This document shows, in pieces, positions 44,550 through 54,019 of a DNA stretch of 64,000 bases (positions are counted from its first letter, which is position 1; each line of letters starts with the position of its first letter). A program made the position numbers and the translations under genes. The notes under the pieces were generated by a model that was not told where the DNA came from, ran no database searches, and worked only from the letters and a program-made list of their open reading frames with translations. Source of the DNA: Algorimicrobium echini (GTDB taxonomy: Bacteria; Bacteroidota; Bacteroidia; Flavobacteriales; Flavobacteriaceae); NCBI RefSeq assembly GCF_900115185.1, contig NZ_FOVN01000002.1, forward strand, positions 94,335 to 158,334, in the 5' to 3' direction.

Positions 44550-46016
44550 TTATTTTGAAGAAAGTTCTCTAATCTTAATGTTTAACGCTGCATATAATAA
44601 GGTCATAAAAGGACTCAGCCAATTAAAAATGGCAAATACAAAATAATCTGCTACAGATACACCCAGTACGCTACTTTGATAAGCACCACAGGTATTCCAT
44701 GGGATTAACACTGATGTAACCGTTCCTGAATCTTCGAGTGTTCTACTCAAGTTTTCTGGAGCTAAACCCTTGTCTTGGTAGGCCTTTTTAAACATTTTAC
44801 CGGGAATAACAATTGCTAAATATTGGTCGCTTGCAATAGTGTTTAATCCTAAACAACTAATAACGGTACTTGCAAATAATCCGAAAACTGATGAAGCAAA
44901 AGACAACAATACTTTTGTTATTCTGGCTAATGCGCCAATAGCATCCATGATACCGCCAAAGAACATGGCACAGCAGATTAGTAAAATTGTCCAAATCATA
45001 CCTTTCATGCCACCAGCAGCAAATAAATCGTTAAGTTTATCATTGTCTGTAACAATTTGCGTATCTGTTAAAATTGCATTTATAGTAGCACCTAATTTTG
45101 AATCGCTTAAACCATCTAGAATACTAGGTTGAAAAATAAAAGCAAATACAGCTGCTAAAATTACACCTACACCAAGAGCAATGAGTGGTTTGGTTTTTAA
45201 CAGTATGAGAGCAATAACTACCAAAGGCACGATAAATAACAGCGGTGTTATGTTAAAAGTGTTTTCTATGCTAACTAATAGGCTACTCAAATCGGCTGTT
45301 CCAGTAGTATCTATAGACATACTCATGATGGAGAATGCTATTAACGTAATAATTACAGTTGGTACGGTTGTTAAAGCCATATACCGAATGTGTGTAAATA
45401 AATCCGTACCAGCCATAGCAGGCGCTAGGTTGGTGGTATCACTTAAAGGCGACATTTTATCACCAAAATATGCACCTGAAATGGCTGCGCCAGCAATCAT
45501 ACCAGTTGGTATGCCTAAAGCACTACCAATTCCAATTAAAGCAATACCTACGGTAGCAGATGTGGTCCATGAACTGCCTGTTGCAATTGAAATAACGGCA
45601 CAAATGATTACGGAAGCTGGTAAAAATATTGACGGATTTAATACTTGTAATCCATAATAAACCATTGCAGGTATTACACCACTAATAAGCCATGTTCCAG
45701 CTAAAGCACCTACTAAAAATAGAATCATGATGGGAACAAATACACTACGCAAATTTTCCCAAACTTCTTTCATCATTATTTGAATACCAACTTTATTAAA
45801 AAAACCAACTATTGCAGCTACAGCAGCTCCTAATAATAAGATAAATTGATTGGAATATTCACCTAACGCTTCACCATCAGCAAAAAAGATATTGTAAGCC
45901 AACATCAACATTAAAATAACTACAGGGATTAATGCTTCCCAAATACTTAACTCTTTATTTTCAATGATAGTTTGGTCTTCAATTTCAAAATCTGATAGGT
46001 TTTTATCGTCCTGCAT
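44550..46016 (-). CDS. nhaC: Na+/H+ antiporter NhaC family
   Basis: 488 residues from the ATG at 46016; the frame can extend to a TTG at 46073, but the ATG is better. About eleven to twelve hydrophobic segments and NhaC signatures such as ATGSSWTTSATVGIALIGIG, AAISGAYFGDKMSPLSDTTN and the later VTSVLIPWNTCGAYQSSVLG. It exports Na+ in exchange for protons. With NhaA this window holds two unrelated Na+/H+ antiporters, which fits a marine or saline habitat. Confidence 0.92.
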   Translation of the reverse strand: MQDDKNLSDFEIEDQTIIENKELSIWEALIPVVILMLMLAYNIFFADGEALGEYSNQFILLLGAAVAAIVGFFNKVGIQIMMKEVWENLRSVFVPIMILFLVGALAGTWLISGVIPAMVYYGLQVLNPSIFLPASVIICAVISIATGSSWTTSATVGIALIGIGSALGIPTGMIAGAAISGAYFGDKMSPLSDTTNLAPAMAGTDLFTHIRYMALTTVPTVIITLIAFSIMSMSIDTTGTADLSSLLVSIENTFNITPLLFIVPLVVIALILLKTKPLIALGVGVILAAVFAFIFQPSILDGLSDSKLGATINAILTDTQIVTDNDKLNDLFAAGGMKGMIWTILLICCAMFFGGIMDAIGALARITKVLLSFASSVFGLFASTVISCLGLNTIASDQYLAIVIPGKMFKKAYQDKGLAPENLSRTLEDSGTVTSVLIPWNTCGAYQSSVLGVSVADYFVFAIFNWLSPFMTLLYAALNIKIRELSSK

Positions 46017-46135
46017 CTTGGTTGTTAGTTTCGTTAGGATTGTAATGTTACGATTTTCGAATAAAGTATGCAAATACTAAATTCGTCTTTCAAGATTAGA
46101 TATGTGATTATAAACTGATTATTACATACAAAAAA

Positions 46136-46166
46136 GCGTCAAACTGAAATACATTCAATTTGACGC
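46136..46166 (-). terminator. Terminator of the Cys/Met lyase gene
   Basis: On the minus strand GCGTCAAATTGAA pairs with TTCAGTTTGACGC (one G-T pair), followed by TTTTTT. Confidence 0.85.
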
Positions 46167-46215
46167 AGATTTAAATTTTAAACTAATTCTTATTTGTAAG
46201 ACAGTCAATTCATGT

Positions 46216-47415
46216 CTATAATATGTTTAAGGTTTCCATGCAAGTTCTCATGGCTCTATAGGTGCGTTCAATATCGGCATCTAATCCAATTGAAAAACGA
46301 ATTAAACCATCACTTAGTCCCATTTCTTTTTGTTCATCTTCGGGAATTTCAGAAGACGTAGAGCTACCTGGAGCTGAAAATAATGTTTTATAAAAACCTA
46401 AACTTACGGCTAAATAACCTAAATTTTTCTCTTGCATTAATTCCATTAAAGCATTAGCCTTTTCTAAAGAGCCAACATCTATAGTTAACATACCACCAAA
46501 ACCATATTTTTCATTCATCATACTTTTAAATAAGGCATGTGAAGGGTGGGAGGCTAAACCAGGATAAACTGTTTTTAAACCATCTGCTTCAAATTTTTCG
46601 GCTAAATAGGTTGCGTTTACACTATGTTGTTGCATTCTAATGTGTAACGTTCTTAAGTTTTTTAATATGGATGCTGCTTGTAAGCTGTCCATGGTAGAGC
46701 CTAATAACATACATGCGCCATCATTAACATTACGTAAATCATTAATAAACTCTTGGGTTCCACAAACAACACCACCAACTGTATCACTAGAGCCGTTGAT
46801 AAATTTAGTTAAACTGTGAATTACAATATCAGCTCCTAGTTGTGCAGGTGAAACAGATAATGGCGAAAATGTATTATCTACTACTAATTTTAAATTGTGC
46901 TTTTTAGCTAATTTTGAAAGGCCAGCAATATCCGCAACTTCCAAAAGCGGATTGCTAACAGATTCACAGTACAGAATTTTAGTGTTTTTAGTTATAGCTG
47001 CCTCTACAACATCTAATTTTGTAATATCTACAAAACTTGTTTTAACATTAAATCTTGGTGCAAAATTCTTTAAAAAAGCATAGGTTCCACCGTATATTGT
47101 GCGACTTGAAACAATATGGTCTCCAGCGCCACAAAGTTGCATAATAACAGGTGTTATGGCTCCCATACCAGATGCTGTTACATTGGCTGTTTCTGTTCCT
47201 TCCATGGCTGCTAATGCTTCACCTAGATATAGGTTAGAAGGCGTGGAGTGTCTTGAGTATAAATAGCAACCATCTGCATTCCCTTCAAAGGTGTCGAACA
47301 TGGTTTTAGCCGATAAAAAAGTATAGGTTGATGAGTCTGAAATAGAAGGATTTACACCTCCAAATTCGCCAAAATATTGTAAATCTTGGATGTTGTTTGC
47401 TGGTTTGAATGCCAT
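46216..47415 (-). CDS. Cys/Met-metabolism PLP enzyme (methionine gamma-lyase-like)
   Basis: 399 residues with family motifs: YSRHSTPSNLYLGEALAAME near 53-72, ASGMGAI around 81-87, VVDNTFSPLS, and the Schiff-base lysine K204 in IHSLTKFINGSSD. Members split S or C-S bonds (methionine gamma-lyase, cystathionine gamma-synthase/lyase, O-acetylhomoserine sulfhydrylase). The divergent Lrp/AsnC regulator 169 bp away suggests amino-acid-controlled catabolism, as in methionine gamma-lyase systems, but the exact reaction is uncertain. Confidence 0.88.
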   Translation of the reverse strand: MAFKPANNIQDLQYFGEFGGVNPSISDSSTYTFLSAKTMFDTFEGNADGCYLYSRHSTPSNLYLGEALAAMEGTETANVTASGMGAITPVIMQLCGAGDHIVSSRTIYGGTYAFLKNFAPRFNVKTSFVDITKLDVVEAAITKNTKILYCESVSNPLLEVADIAGLSKLAKKHNLKLVVDNTFSPLSVSPAQLGADIVIHSLTKFINGSSDTVGGVVCGTQEFINDLRNVNDGACMLLGSTMDSLQAASILKNLRTLHIRMQQHSVNATYLAEKFEADGLKTVYPGLASHPSHALFKSMMNEKYGFGGMLTIDVGSLEKANALMELMQEKNLGYLAVSLGFYKTLFSAPGSSTSSEIPEDEQKEMGLSDGLIRFSIGLDADIERTYRAMRTCMETLNIL

Positions 47416-47503
47416 AATAGGTGAGTTTATACGTTAATATTACCGTAAAATTCGTAAATATTAGATAATATATCAATAGATATGTTTAAATTAGGAATAT
47501 AAA

Positions 47504-47515
47504 ACTATATATAGT
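47504..47515. promoter_or_regulatory. Palindrome between the lyase and Lrp genes
   Basis: ACTATATATAGT is a perfect 12-bp palindrome in the 169-bp divergent intergenic region. A second short inverted repeat (ATATC/GATAT) lies at about 47470-47482. They are candidate sites for the adjacent Lrp/AsnC regulator. Confidence 0.45.
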
Positions 47516-47584
47516 GGCTTTTATAGTTTATATTACATCAGTTTTGATTATTATTGTTTTTTAAAAGAAAATTTTTCCCTAACT

Positions 47585-48043
47585 ATGAATTTTGATGTAA
47601 CCGATTTAAAACTTTTGCAGTTTCTCCAAGAAGATGCCAAACAGACTAATAAAGAATTGTCTAACAGGTTAAATTTATCAGTTACTGCAGTTTATGAGCG
47701 GATAAGAAAATTAGAACGAGAGGGTGTAATTTCACAATATGTAGCTTTAGTTGATAAAACCAAAGTATCTAAAAGCTTTGTAGCATTTTGTCACATTAAA
47801 CTTGTTCAACATACACAGGAAAATATTATGAAATTTGAACAAGAAGTCGCCAATTTAGAAGAAATTTCAGAATGTTATCACATTAGTGGCGACTATGATT
47901 ATTTATTGAAAGTCATGGTGCAAGATATGGAGGATTTTAGAGAGTTTATGGTAAAGAAACTCACATCCATCAACCATATAGGTAGCACACACAGTATGTT
48001 TGTTATTAATGAGGTAAAGCATACCACAGCCATAATGATCTAA
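47585..48043 (+). CDS. Lrp/AsnC-family transcriptional regulator
   Basis: 152 residues. An N-terminal winged helix-turn-helix (LLQFLQEDAKQTNKELSNRL, LSVTAVYERIRKLEREGVIS) is followed by the RAM ligand-binding domain (EISECYHISGDYDYLLKVMV; FREFMVKKLTSINHIGSTHS). Such proteins sense amino acids and often control a neighbouring divergent gene, here the Cys/Met lyase. Confidence 0.94.
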   Translation: MNFDVTDLKLLQFLQEDAKQTNKELSNRLNLSVTAVYERIRKLEREGVISQYVALVDKTKVSKSFVAFCHIKLVQHTQENIMKFEQEVANLEEISECYHISGDYDYLLKVMVQDMEDFREFMVKKLTSINHIGSTHSMFVINEVKHTTAIMI

Positions 48044-48139
48044 TATAAATTATTATTTATTTATTTATGAGAATCTATTTTCATTTATTAAAAATAACTG
48101 CGTATTTCGTTGTTTTAATTATACGAACAGAATAGCGTT

Positions 48140-49735
48140 ATGAAACATCCATATTTTTGGTTTCTAATATTAATATTTATTTTACAATCCTGCGGAAGCG
48201 TTAAAAAAAACAATGCTATTGTAAGAAGTCTGCATAGTCCGAAAGAACTGCATGAGGATGTAGATGCAGTATATAATCAGCTACAAAAACATCATCCACG
48301 TTTATATCAATATATTTCAAAAGATGATTTAGATTATAAATTTGACAGTTTAAAAACAACCTTAAAAGAACCACTTTCCAGTCATGATTTTTATGAAAAA
48401 TTAGCACCTGTTCTAATGGCTGTTAGGCAAGGTCATATTGCGGTTATGCCACCTCAAATAGAATTTACTAGAAAAGAGCGTAAAGCCTTAATGAAAGAGC
48501 GCTTTGAGTTTTATGATTTAGACTTTAATTATATAGACAAAAAATTATGGGTTTCTGGTTCAAAATCTGATTCATTACTAATAGGAAGTCAAGTACTTCA
48601 AATTGAAAATGAACCAACAACAGATTTGGTCGCCAAATATCAAACGCAATATGCTTCAGATGGTTTTAACAAAACCCTTTTTGATAGACAAATGGGGCGA
48701 GCTTTCCAAAAATTATATGCTCGAGATAAAGGCTTTTTAGATAGTTTAAGGGTAACATTCAGCAAACAAGATTCGCTATACACCCGAGTATTTCGTCGGA
48801 TTCCAAAAGATTCTACAACCATAAAGATGGACTCCTTAAAACGGATTAAAGACTCTATTAAAATAGCCAATCTTACCAAGGCTGAAAAACAAATTGAAAA
48901 ACAAAAAGCCAAAGAGAAACGCCTAAAAGATAGAATTTTTGGTTTTGAAGGATCAAACGGTAAGTACACAAGAAATTTTAATTATTTAGAGTCTGATAGT
49001 TCAGTTGCTATCATGAAAATAAGAGGTTTTGGAAATGGTAATTTTAAAAAATTCTACAAGCAAAGTTTTACACAGTTAGACTCCTTAAAAACCCCTAATT
49101 TAGTTTTAGACTTACGTGATAATGGTGGTGGACGTATAGAGGAAATAGCTTATTTATATCGCTATTTAGCACAAGAAGATTTTCAGTTTATAAACGCTAG
49201 TGAGGTTACTAGTCGATTGCCTTTTATGGTATATACTATGAGTAATGGGAGTCCATTAGGGTTAAAAATTGTGGCTGGAATTTTATCACCTTTTATCGTA
49301 ACACATAATTTAATTAAAACTAAAAAGGTAAACGATACAATTTACTATAAATTCAAATATGCTAAAATGCAATCGCCTTTTGAGAATAATTTTAAAGGCA
49401 ATTTGTATGTGTTAATTAATGGGAATTCATTTTCGGCAACATCCATTTTATCAACAAATATTCAAGCCAGAAATTTAGGCACATTTGTGGGCGAGGAAAC
49501 GGGAGGTGCCTACAATGGTACGGTTGCAGGGTTATTTAAAATCTACGAATTACCAAATAGCAAGGTTCGCGTCCGTATTGGATTAATGCAAATTGATGCA
49601 CCTTATAAAGTTGAGCCTGATGGCTATGGTATTAAGCCAGATGTACCGATTATTCCGACTTGGAATGATGTTTTAAACGAACGAGATCCAGAACTGGAAT
49701 GGATTTTAAACCATATAGAAAACCAAAAACAATAG
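48140..49735 (+). CDS. S41-family peptidase lipoprotein
   Basis: 531 residues. The lipoprotein signal ends FILQSC-G. An N-terminal helical region contains HHPRLYQYISKDDLDYKFDS, then a Lys/Glu-rich coiled insertion (~225-265), and a C-terminal tail-specific protease domain with LVLDLRDNGGGRIEE, the likely catalytic serine in NGNSFSATSIL, and FVGEETGGAYNGTVAG. It would act in the periplasm or at the outer membrane on protein tails; the substrate is unknown. Confidence 0.88.
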   Translation: MKHPYFWFLILIFILQSCGSVKKNNAIVRSLHSPKELHEDVDAVYNQLQKHHPRLYQYISKDDLDYKFDSLKTTLKEPLSSHDFYEKLAPVLMAVRQGHIAVMPPQIEFTRKERKALMKERFEFYDLDFNYIDKKLWVSGSKSDSLLIGSQVLQIENEPTTDLVAKYQTQYASDGFNKTLFDRQMGRAFQKLYARDKGFLDSLRVTFSKQDSLYTRVFRRIPKDSTTIKMDSLKRIKDSIKIANLTKAEKQIEKQKAKEKRLKDRIFGFEGSNGKYTRNFNYLESDSSVAIMKIRGFGNGNFKKFYKQSFTQLDSLKTPNLVLDLRDNGGGRIEEIAYLYRYLAQEDFQFINASEVTSRLPFMVYTMSNGSPLGLKIVAGILSPFIVTHNLIKTKKVNDTIYYKFKYAKMQSPFENNFKGNLYVLINGNSFSATSILSTNIQARNLGTFVGEETGGAYNGTVAGLFKIYELPNSKVRVRIGLMQIDAPYKVEPDGYGIKPDVPIIPTWNDVLNERDPELEWILNHIENQKQ

Positions 49736-49784
49736 ATTTTTAGTAACTTTATAATATTTAAAACTATACACAACCTAAAAATAG

Positions 49785-50555
49785 ATGCTTTATAAAAACA
49801 TCAAAAAGATTTATCATGATATTTTTAAGTCCTATGCACATCCAGAATTAGATACGCATATTAAAAAAATCATGGAGTTAGATGTGTACTTGCCTTACAG
49901 TTCCACTTTTTTCTGTATTACGAACACTCAAAATTTAACTTTTGAATTTGTTAGTAAAAACATGACAGCTTGTTTAGGTTTAGACAAAGAGGTTTTGATT
50001 TTGGAAGGTATGCGTAATTTCTGGAGTCGTATTCACCCAGAAGATATTGAATTATGGTTAAAGGGGTTGAATGACTTAATGGAATTTACGTTAGCTGAAA
50101 TTCCTATAAACCAAAGATATAGAATGAGCTATACCTGGAATTACCGATTAAAAAATGAGCAGAATAATTATGTAAATATTATTCAAAACACGACACCTTT
50201 GGAGTTCGATTCTGCCATGAAACCCATTATAGGATTAGCACATTATACAGTAATAGATATTAATGTATCCATGCCAATTACCGTTTGTGCAAAATTATTG
50301 AATGAGAAAAATGAATATGAAACCAAGTATTTCAATAACTATTCACAAAAGCTTTTAACAGATGGATTAAGTAATCGTGAGCGTGATGTTATCCGTTTAT
50401 TAACTATCAATAAAACAAGTAAGGAAATAGCGGATTTATTGAATATTAGTCCTAATACTGTTGACACTCATAGACGGAATATTCTAAAAAAACTAAACAT
50501 TTCCTCAACTGGTGAATTAATTGGCATGCTTAAAATAAATACTACTTTCTTATAA
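49785..50555 (+). CDS. LuxR-type regulator with N-terminal PAS-like domain
   Basis: 256 residues. The first ~165 form a PAS-like sensor region (FCITNTQNLTFEFVSKNMTA ... FWSRIHPEDIELW), and residues ~193-250 form the LuxR helix-turn-helix (LSNRERDVIRLLTINKTSKE; NTVDTHRRNILKKLNI). It has no receiver domain, so it is not a classical response regulator. The signal is unknown; the type is common in flavobacteria. Confidence 0.88.
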   Translation: MLYKNIKKIYHDIFKSYAHPELDTHIKKIMELDVYLPYSSTFFCITNTQNLTFEFVSKNMTACLGLDKEVLILEGMRNFWSRIHPEDIELWLKGLNDLMEFTLAEIPINQRYRMSYTWNYRLKNEQNNYVNIIQNTTPLEFDSAMKPIIGLAHYTVIDINVSMPITVCAKLLNEKNEYETKYFNNYSQKLLTDGLSNRERDVIRLLTINKTSKEIADLLNISPNTVDTHRRNILKKLNISSTGELIGMLKINTTFL

Positions 50556-50636
50556 AATTACTCAATTTGAGTATTGTATAAACTGAAATAAAGCACCAAT
50601 TTTGTAATGCTATTATTTGAGGGAGTACCTTAAAAT

Positions 50637-50670
50637 AAGGGCAACCTAGTAAGTTACTAGCGTTGCCCTT
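50637..50670 (+). terminator. Terminator after the LuxR-type gene
   Basis: A 9-bp outer stem (AAGGGCAAC with GTTGCCCTT) with an inner CTAGTAA/TTACTAG stem, followed by a run of T. Confidence 0.9.
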
Positions 50671-50717
50671 TTTTTTATATCCCACTTTCATGTGTTTATT
50701 ATGATATGTTTTTTTTA

Positions 50718-50747
50718 TTGCCTTCCCATAAAACATTTGTATTTTTG
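50718..50747 (+). promoter_or_regulatory. lpd promoter, full consensus
   Basis: TTG (50718-50720), a 19-nt spacer and TATTTTTG (50740-50747) are an exact fit to the Bacteroidota -33/-7 consensus, 35 nt before the lpd start. Confidence 0.82.
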
Positions 50748-50782
50748 TACTCGTTTTAAAACAACTTGAAAAAAATATTAAT

Positions 50783-52183
50783 ATGAATTCATACGATGTC
50801 GCCATTATTGGTTCTGGTCCTGGAGGTTATGTAGCAGCTATTCGCTGTGCACAATTAGGATTAAAAACTGCTATTATAGAAAAATATTCAACTCTTGGAG
50901 GAACTTGCTTAAATGTTGGTTGTATTCCAAGCAAAGCACTTTTAGATTCGTCGCATCATTATGAAGATGCCGTAAAGCATTTTGAAGAGCATGGTATTGA
51001 TATTCCTGGTGATATTAAAGTAAACTTAAAACAAATGATTGCCCGAAAGCAGTCCGTTGTAGATCAAACTACAGGTGGTATAGATTTCCTAATGAAAAAG
51101 AATAACATTGATGTTTTTCAAGGTTTGGGAAGTTTTAAAGATGAAACACATATTATCATTTCTGGTGAAAAAGAAACGGAAATTGAAGCAAAAAACACGA
51201 TTATAGCTACTGGAAGTAAACCTTCAAGTTTACCTTTTATAAGTATTGATAAAGAACGTGTTATAACATCCACAGAAGCGCTAAAACTTAAAGAAATACC
51301 AAAACACCTCATTGTTATTGGAGGCGGTGTAATTGGTTTAGAATTAGGACAAGTTTACAAGCGTTTAGGTGCTGAAGTGTCTGTTATTGAATACATGGAT
51401 CGTATCATCCCTACTATGGATTCAGGACTTTCAAAAGAACTAAATAAAGTGTTGAAAAAACAAAAATTCAAAATCAACATTTCCCATAAAGTAAAATCTG
51501 TTGAACGCAAAGGTGATGAAGTTATTGTAAAAGCAGATAATAAAAAAGGTGAAGAAGTAGAATTTAAGGGTGATTACTGTTTAGTATCAGTTGGTCGTCG
51601 TCCCTATACTGACGGCTTAAATGCGGAAGCAGCAGGTGTAAAATTAAATGATAAAGGTCAAATAGAAGTTAACGAACATTTACAAACATCGGTTAAAAAT
51701 ATTTATGCTATTGGCGATGTTATTAAAGGCGCCATGTTAGCGCACAAAGCAGAGGAAGAGGGCGTATTTGTTGCGGAAACTATTGCAGGACAAAAACCAC
51801 ATATTGATTATAATTTAATTCCTGGTGTTGTTTATACATGGCCTGAGGTGGCTGCTGTTGGTCAAACAGAAGAGCAACTGAAAGAAGCTGGCATAGAATA
51901 CAAAGTAGGACAATTTCCAATGCGTGCATTAGGAAGAAGCAGAGCGAGTATGGATTTAGATGGATTCGTAAAAATTCTAGCCGATAAAACAACCGATGAA
52001 ATTTTAGGGTTTCACATGGTTGGTGCTCGAGCAGCAGATTTAATTGCTGAAGCCGTTGTAGCCATGGAATATAGAGCATCTGCTGAAGATATTTCGCGCA
52101 TGTCTCATGCACACCCAACATTTGCAGAAGCTATCAAAGAAGCCGCTTTAGCTGCAACAGATGATCGTGCTTTGCATGTGTAA
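50783..52183 (+). CDS. lpd: Dihydrolipoyl dehydrogenase
   Basis: 466 residues. FAD motif GSGPGGYVAA, redox disulfide C42/C47 in GGTCLNVGCIPSKALL, NAD motif GGGVIGLELGQVYKRLGAEV, and the C-terminal catalytic H-x-x-x-x-E pair in HAHPTFAEAIKEAAL. It is the E3 subunit that reoxidises lipoyl groups in pyruvate, 2-oxoglutarate and branched-chain dehydrogenases and glycine cleavage. It is monocistronic with a strong promoter and terminator. Confidence 0.97.
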   Translation: MNSYDVAIIGSGPGGYVAAIRCAQLGLKTAIIEKYSTLGGTCLNVGCIPSKALLDSSHHYEDAVKHFEEHGIDIPGDIKVNLKQMIARKQSVVDQTTGGIDFLMKKNNIDVFQGLGSFKDETHIIISGEKETEIEAKNTIIATGSKPSSLPFISIDKERVITSTEALKLKEIPKHLIVIGGGVIGLELGQVYKRLGAEVSVIEYMDRIIPTMDSGLSKELNKVLKKQKFKINISHKVKSVERKGDEVIVKADNKKGEEVEFKGDYCLVSVGRRPYTDGLNAEAAGVKLNDKGQIEVNEHLQTSVKNIYAIGDVIKGAMLAHKAEEEGVFVAETIAGQKPHIDYNLIPGVVYTWPEVAAVGQTEEQLKEAGIEYKVGQFPMRALGRSRASMDLDGFVKILADKTTDEILGFHMVGARAADLIAEAVVAMEYRASAEDISRMSHAHPTFAEAIKEAALAATDDRALHV

Positions 52184-52242
52184 TTTACTTTGAATTCATT
52201 TAGTTTTATACAAGGAACTTTACTATTTGAAATTAACTATTT

Positions 52243-52270
52243 AAAACCACTTCATGATTGAAGTGGTTTT
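52243..52270. terminator. Bidirectional terminator between lpd and the methyltransferase
   Basis: A perfect 12-bp stem (AAAACCACTTCA with TGAAGTGGTTTT), 4-nt loop, T-runs on both strands. Confidence 0.9.
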
Positions 52271-52304
52271 TTGGTTGATAATAAATTTAAACTGAAACCA
52301 TATT

Positions 52305-52979
52305 TCAAAACATCTTGTAAAGAGTCGTAACTATTATTCCTTTGTCATGATCCAAAGGAATGGATAACAAAGGTGTTTCTTCTTTTACAATCCAATTAAA
52401 AGGCGCTTTTAAGAGGTTTAAACCGCTTTGTTTTTTTAGCCGAGTGCCTTGTCCAGAAATGATATCTTTATTAGAAATAAAAGAACCTTTCGGAATATGC
52501 TCCGTTATAATAATGTATTTGTAAACAGTTAGTTTATCAAGAATACTCTGTACTTCAGCATTAGAAATATGTTGTAACACTTGCCTTATCAGGGCACAAT
52601 CTGCAAATGGTAAATTATCTTTTGCTAAATCTAGGCTATAAAACTCTAAATTTTCAGCTTGGAATTCTTCTTGGTTATACCGTATTAAATCGGGTACGAT
52701 ATCCACTGCTATATACTTATTTGTGAAGTTATAGAGTTGTTTTCCAATATTAAAATCACCACAACCTAAATCGGCTACGGTAATAGGATAATCAAAAGAA
52801 TTTAAAAAAAATTTAACCACTTCTATGTAAGGGTTTACCAAATCAGGATGATGTGAACCCTCGCCAGAATAAAAGCGAGATGTACCACTTCCCCAAAGAT
52901 TATTGTTATAAACCTGTTGCATTGCAGCTTTTGTTGGCCAAGGCCTTTTGGTGCGTTTTAGGTTGTCTTTAGTTGTCAT
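52305..52979 (-). CDS. Class I SAM-dependent methyltransferase
   Basis: 224 residues. Motif I VADLGCGDFNIGKQL binds S-adenosylmethionine, YIAVDIVPDLI carries the motif II acidic residue, and ALIRQVLQHISNAEVQSIL matches motif IV/post regions. The target is not predictable. A possible minus-strand -7 element TAGGTTTG lies at 53026-53033. Confidence 0.82.
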   Translation of the reverse strand: MTTKDNLKRTKRPWPTKAAMQQVYNNNLWGSGTSRFYSGEGSHHPDLVNPYIEVVKFFLNSFDYPITVADLGCGDFNIGKQLYNFTNKYIAVDIVPDLIRYNQEEFQAENLEFYSLDLAKDNLPFADCALIRQVLQHISNAEVQSILDKLTVYKYIIITEHIPKGSFISNKDIISGQGTRLKKQSGLNLLKAPFNWIVKEETPLLSIPLDHDKGIIVTTLYKMF

Positions 52980-53184
52980 GAATCATCATTTAGAATCATT
53001 TATTTTGTTATAAAATTACTAATTACAAACCTATAAGTGAAGTATTCTTTAATTAACTTTTACTATTTCTAACGGTTCGTGACACAAAAAAAAGTCCTAT
53101 ACTAATTTAAAGTAAACTGGTTTTATTTGATTAGTTTTGGTTAAGATGTTTTAATTGGTAGAATTTTTTAATTTCAGTAAATTA

Positions 53185-53829
53185 ATGAAAATTAGTGTTT
53201 TAACAGTTGTTTTGTTGTTGTTAATTGGTCTTGTTAGTACCAAAAAACAGGATAAGCGATTTTTGTTTTTTCTACATAATCGATTTTTAGAAGTAAATCA
53301 GTTAGAGGCCAAACATCCCGAATTTGGTAGAACGGAATACAACGAGATTTTAGCTGAATTTTCTAATAATGGTTTAGAGGTCATTAGCGAAAAACGCCAA
53401 GGAAATGTAAACGCACGACAATATGCTCTTGAAATAGTTAATCAAATAGACAGTTTAATTGCTTCAGGAATAAGTCCTAAAAATATAACCGTCGTTGGTA
53501 CCTCAAAAGGAGGTTATATAGCACAATATGTTTCAACCTTTGCCAATAACCCTAATTTAAATTTTGTATTTATTGCGTGTTTTAGAGATAGCGACATACA
53601 AGCCATACCAGAAATTAACTACTGCGGTAATATCTTAACAATTTTTGAAGCTTCTGATACATATGGTGTATCTGCTTTGGAGCGAAAAGAAACATCCACA
53701 TGTGTTATTAGCAATTTTAAAGAAATAGAACTACATACAAAAATGGGACATGGGTTTTTATTTAAGCCTTTAAAAGATTGGATGTTGCCTACAATTCAGT
53801 GGGCAAAAGGAAACTACAAACTAAACTAA
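53185..53829 (+). CDS. Alpha/beta-hydrolase-like protein
   Basis: 214 residues from the ATG at 53185, which gives a signal-anchor-like start (KISVLTVVLLLLIGLVST); a TTG at 53155 is less likely. The nucleophile elbow is G-T-S-K-G in ITVVGTSKGGYIAQYVS, and the C-terminal GHGFLFKPLKDW supplies the probable catalytic His. The Asp in IFEASDTYG could complete the triad. An esterase or peptidase activity is plausible, substrate unknown. Confidence 0.75.
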   Translation: MKISVLTVVLLLLIGLVSTKKQDKRFLFFLHNRFLEVNQLEAKHPEFGRTEYNEILAEFSNNGLEVISEKRQGNVNARQYALEIVNQIDSLIASGISPKNITVVGTSKGGYIAQYVSTFANNPNLNFVFIACFRDSDIQAIPEINYCGNILTIFEASDTYGVSALERKETSTCVISNFKEIELHTKMGHGFLFKPLKDWMLPTIQWAKGNYKLN

Positions 53830-54019
53830 AACTATTTTATCTTGAATTGCAGTTAAATGAATATTTTAAATACGTTTAAACCGTATAGGTATTAGATATT
53901 TTTTTTATATTTAACTATACCATGCTCGCTGCTACTGATAAGACTTTAAGTGTGTTAGCGCAATAAAATTGGTTTTATTTAGTTAAATAATAAAGAATCT
54001 AACTTATAATAATTACGAT

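Noticed and set aside
46017-46073. TTG extension of NhaC
   Set aside because: The ATG at 46016 gives a normal NhaC N-terminus, and the extension shows no family features.
53155-53184. TTG start for the hydrolase-like protein
   Set aside because: The ATG at 53185 gives a clean hydrophobic signal-like N-terminus; the ten extra residues add nothing.
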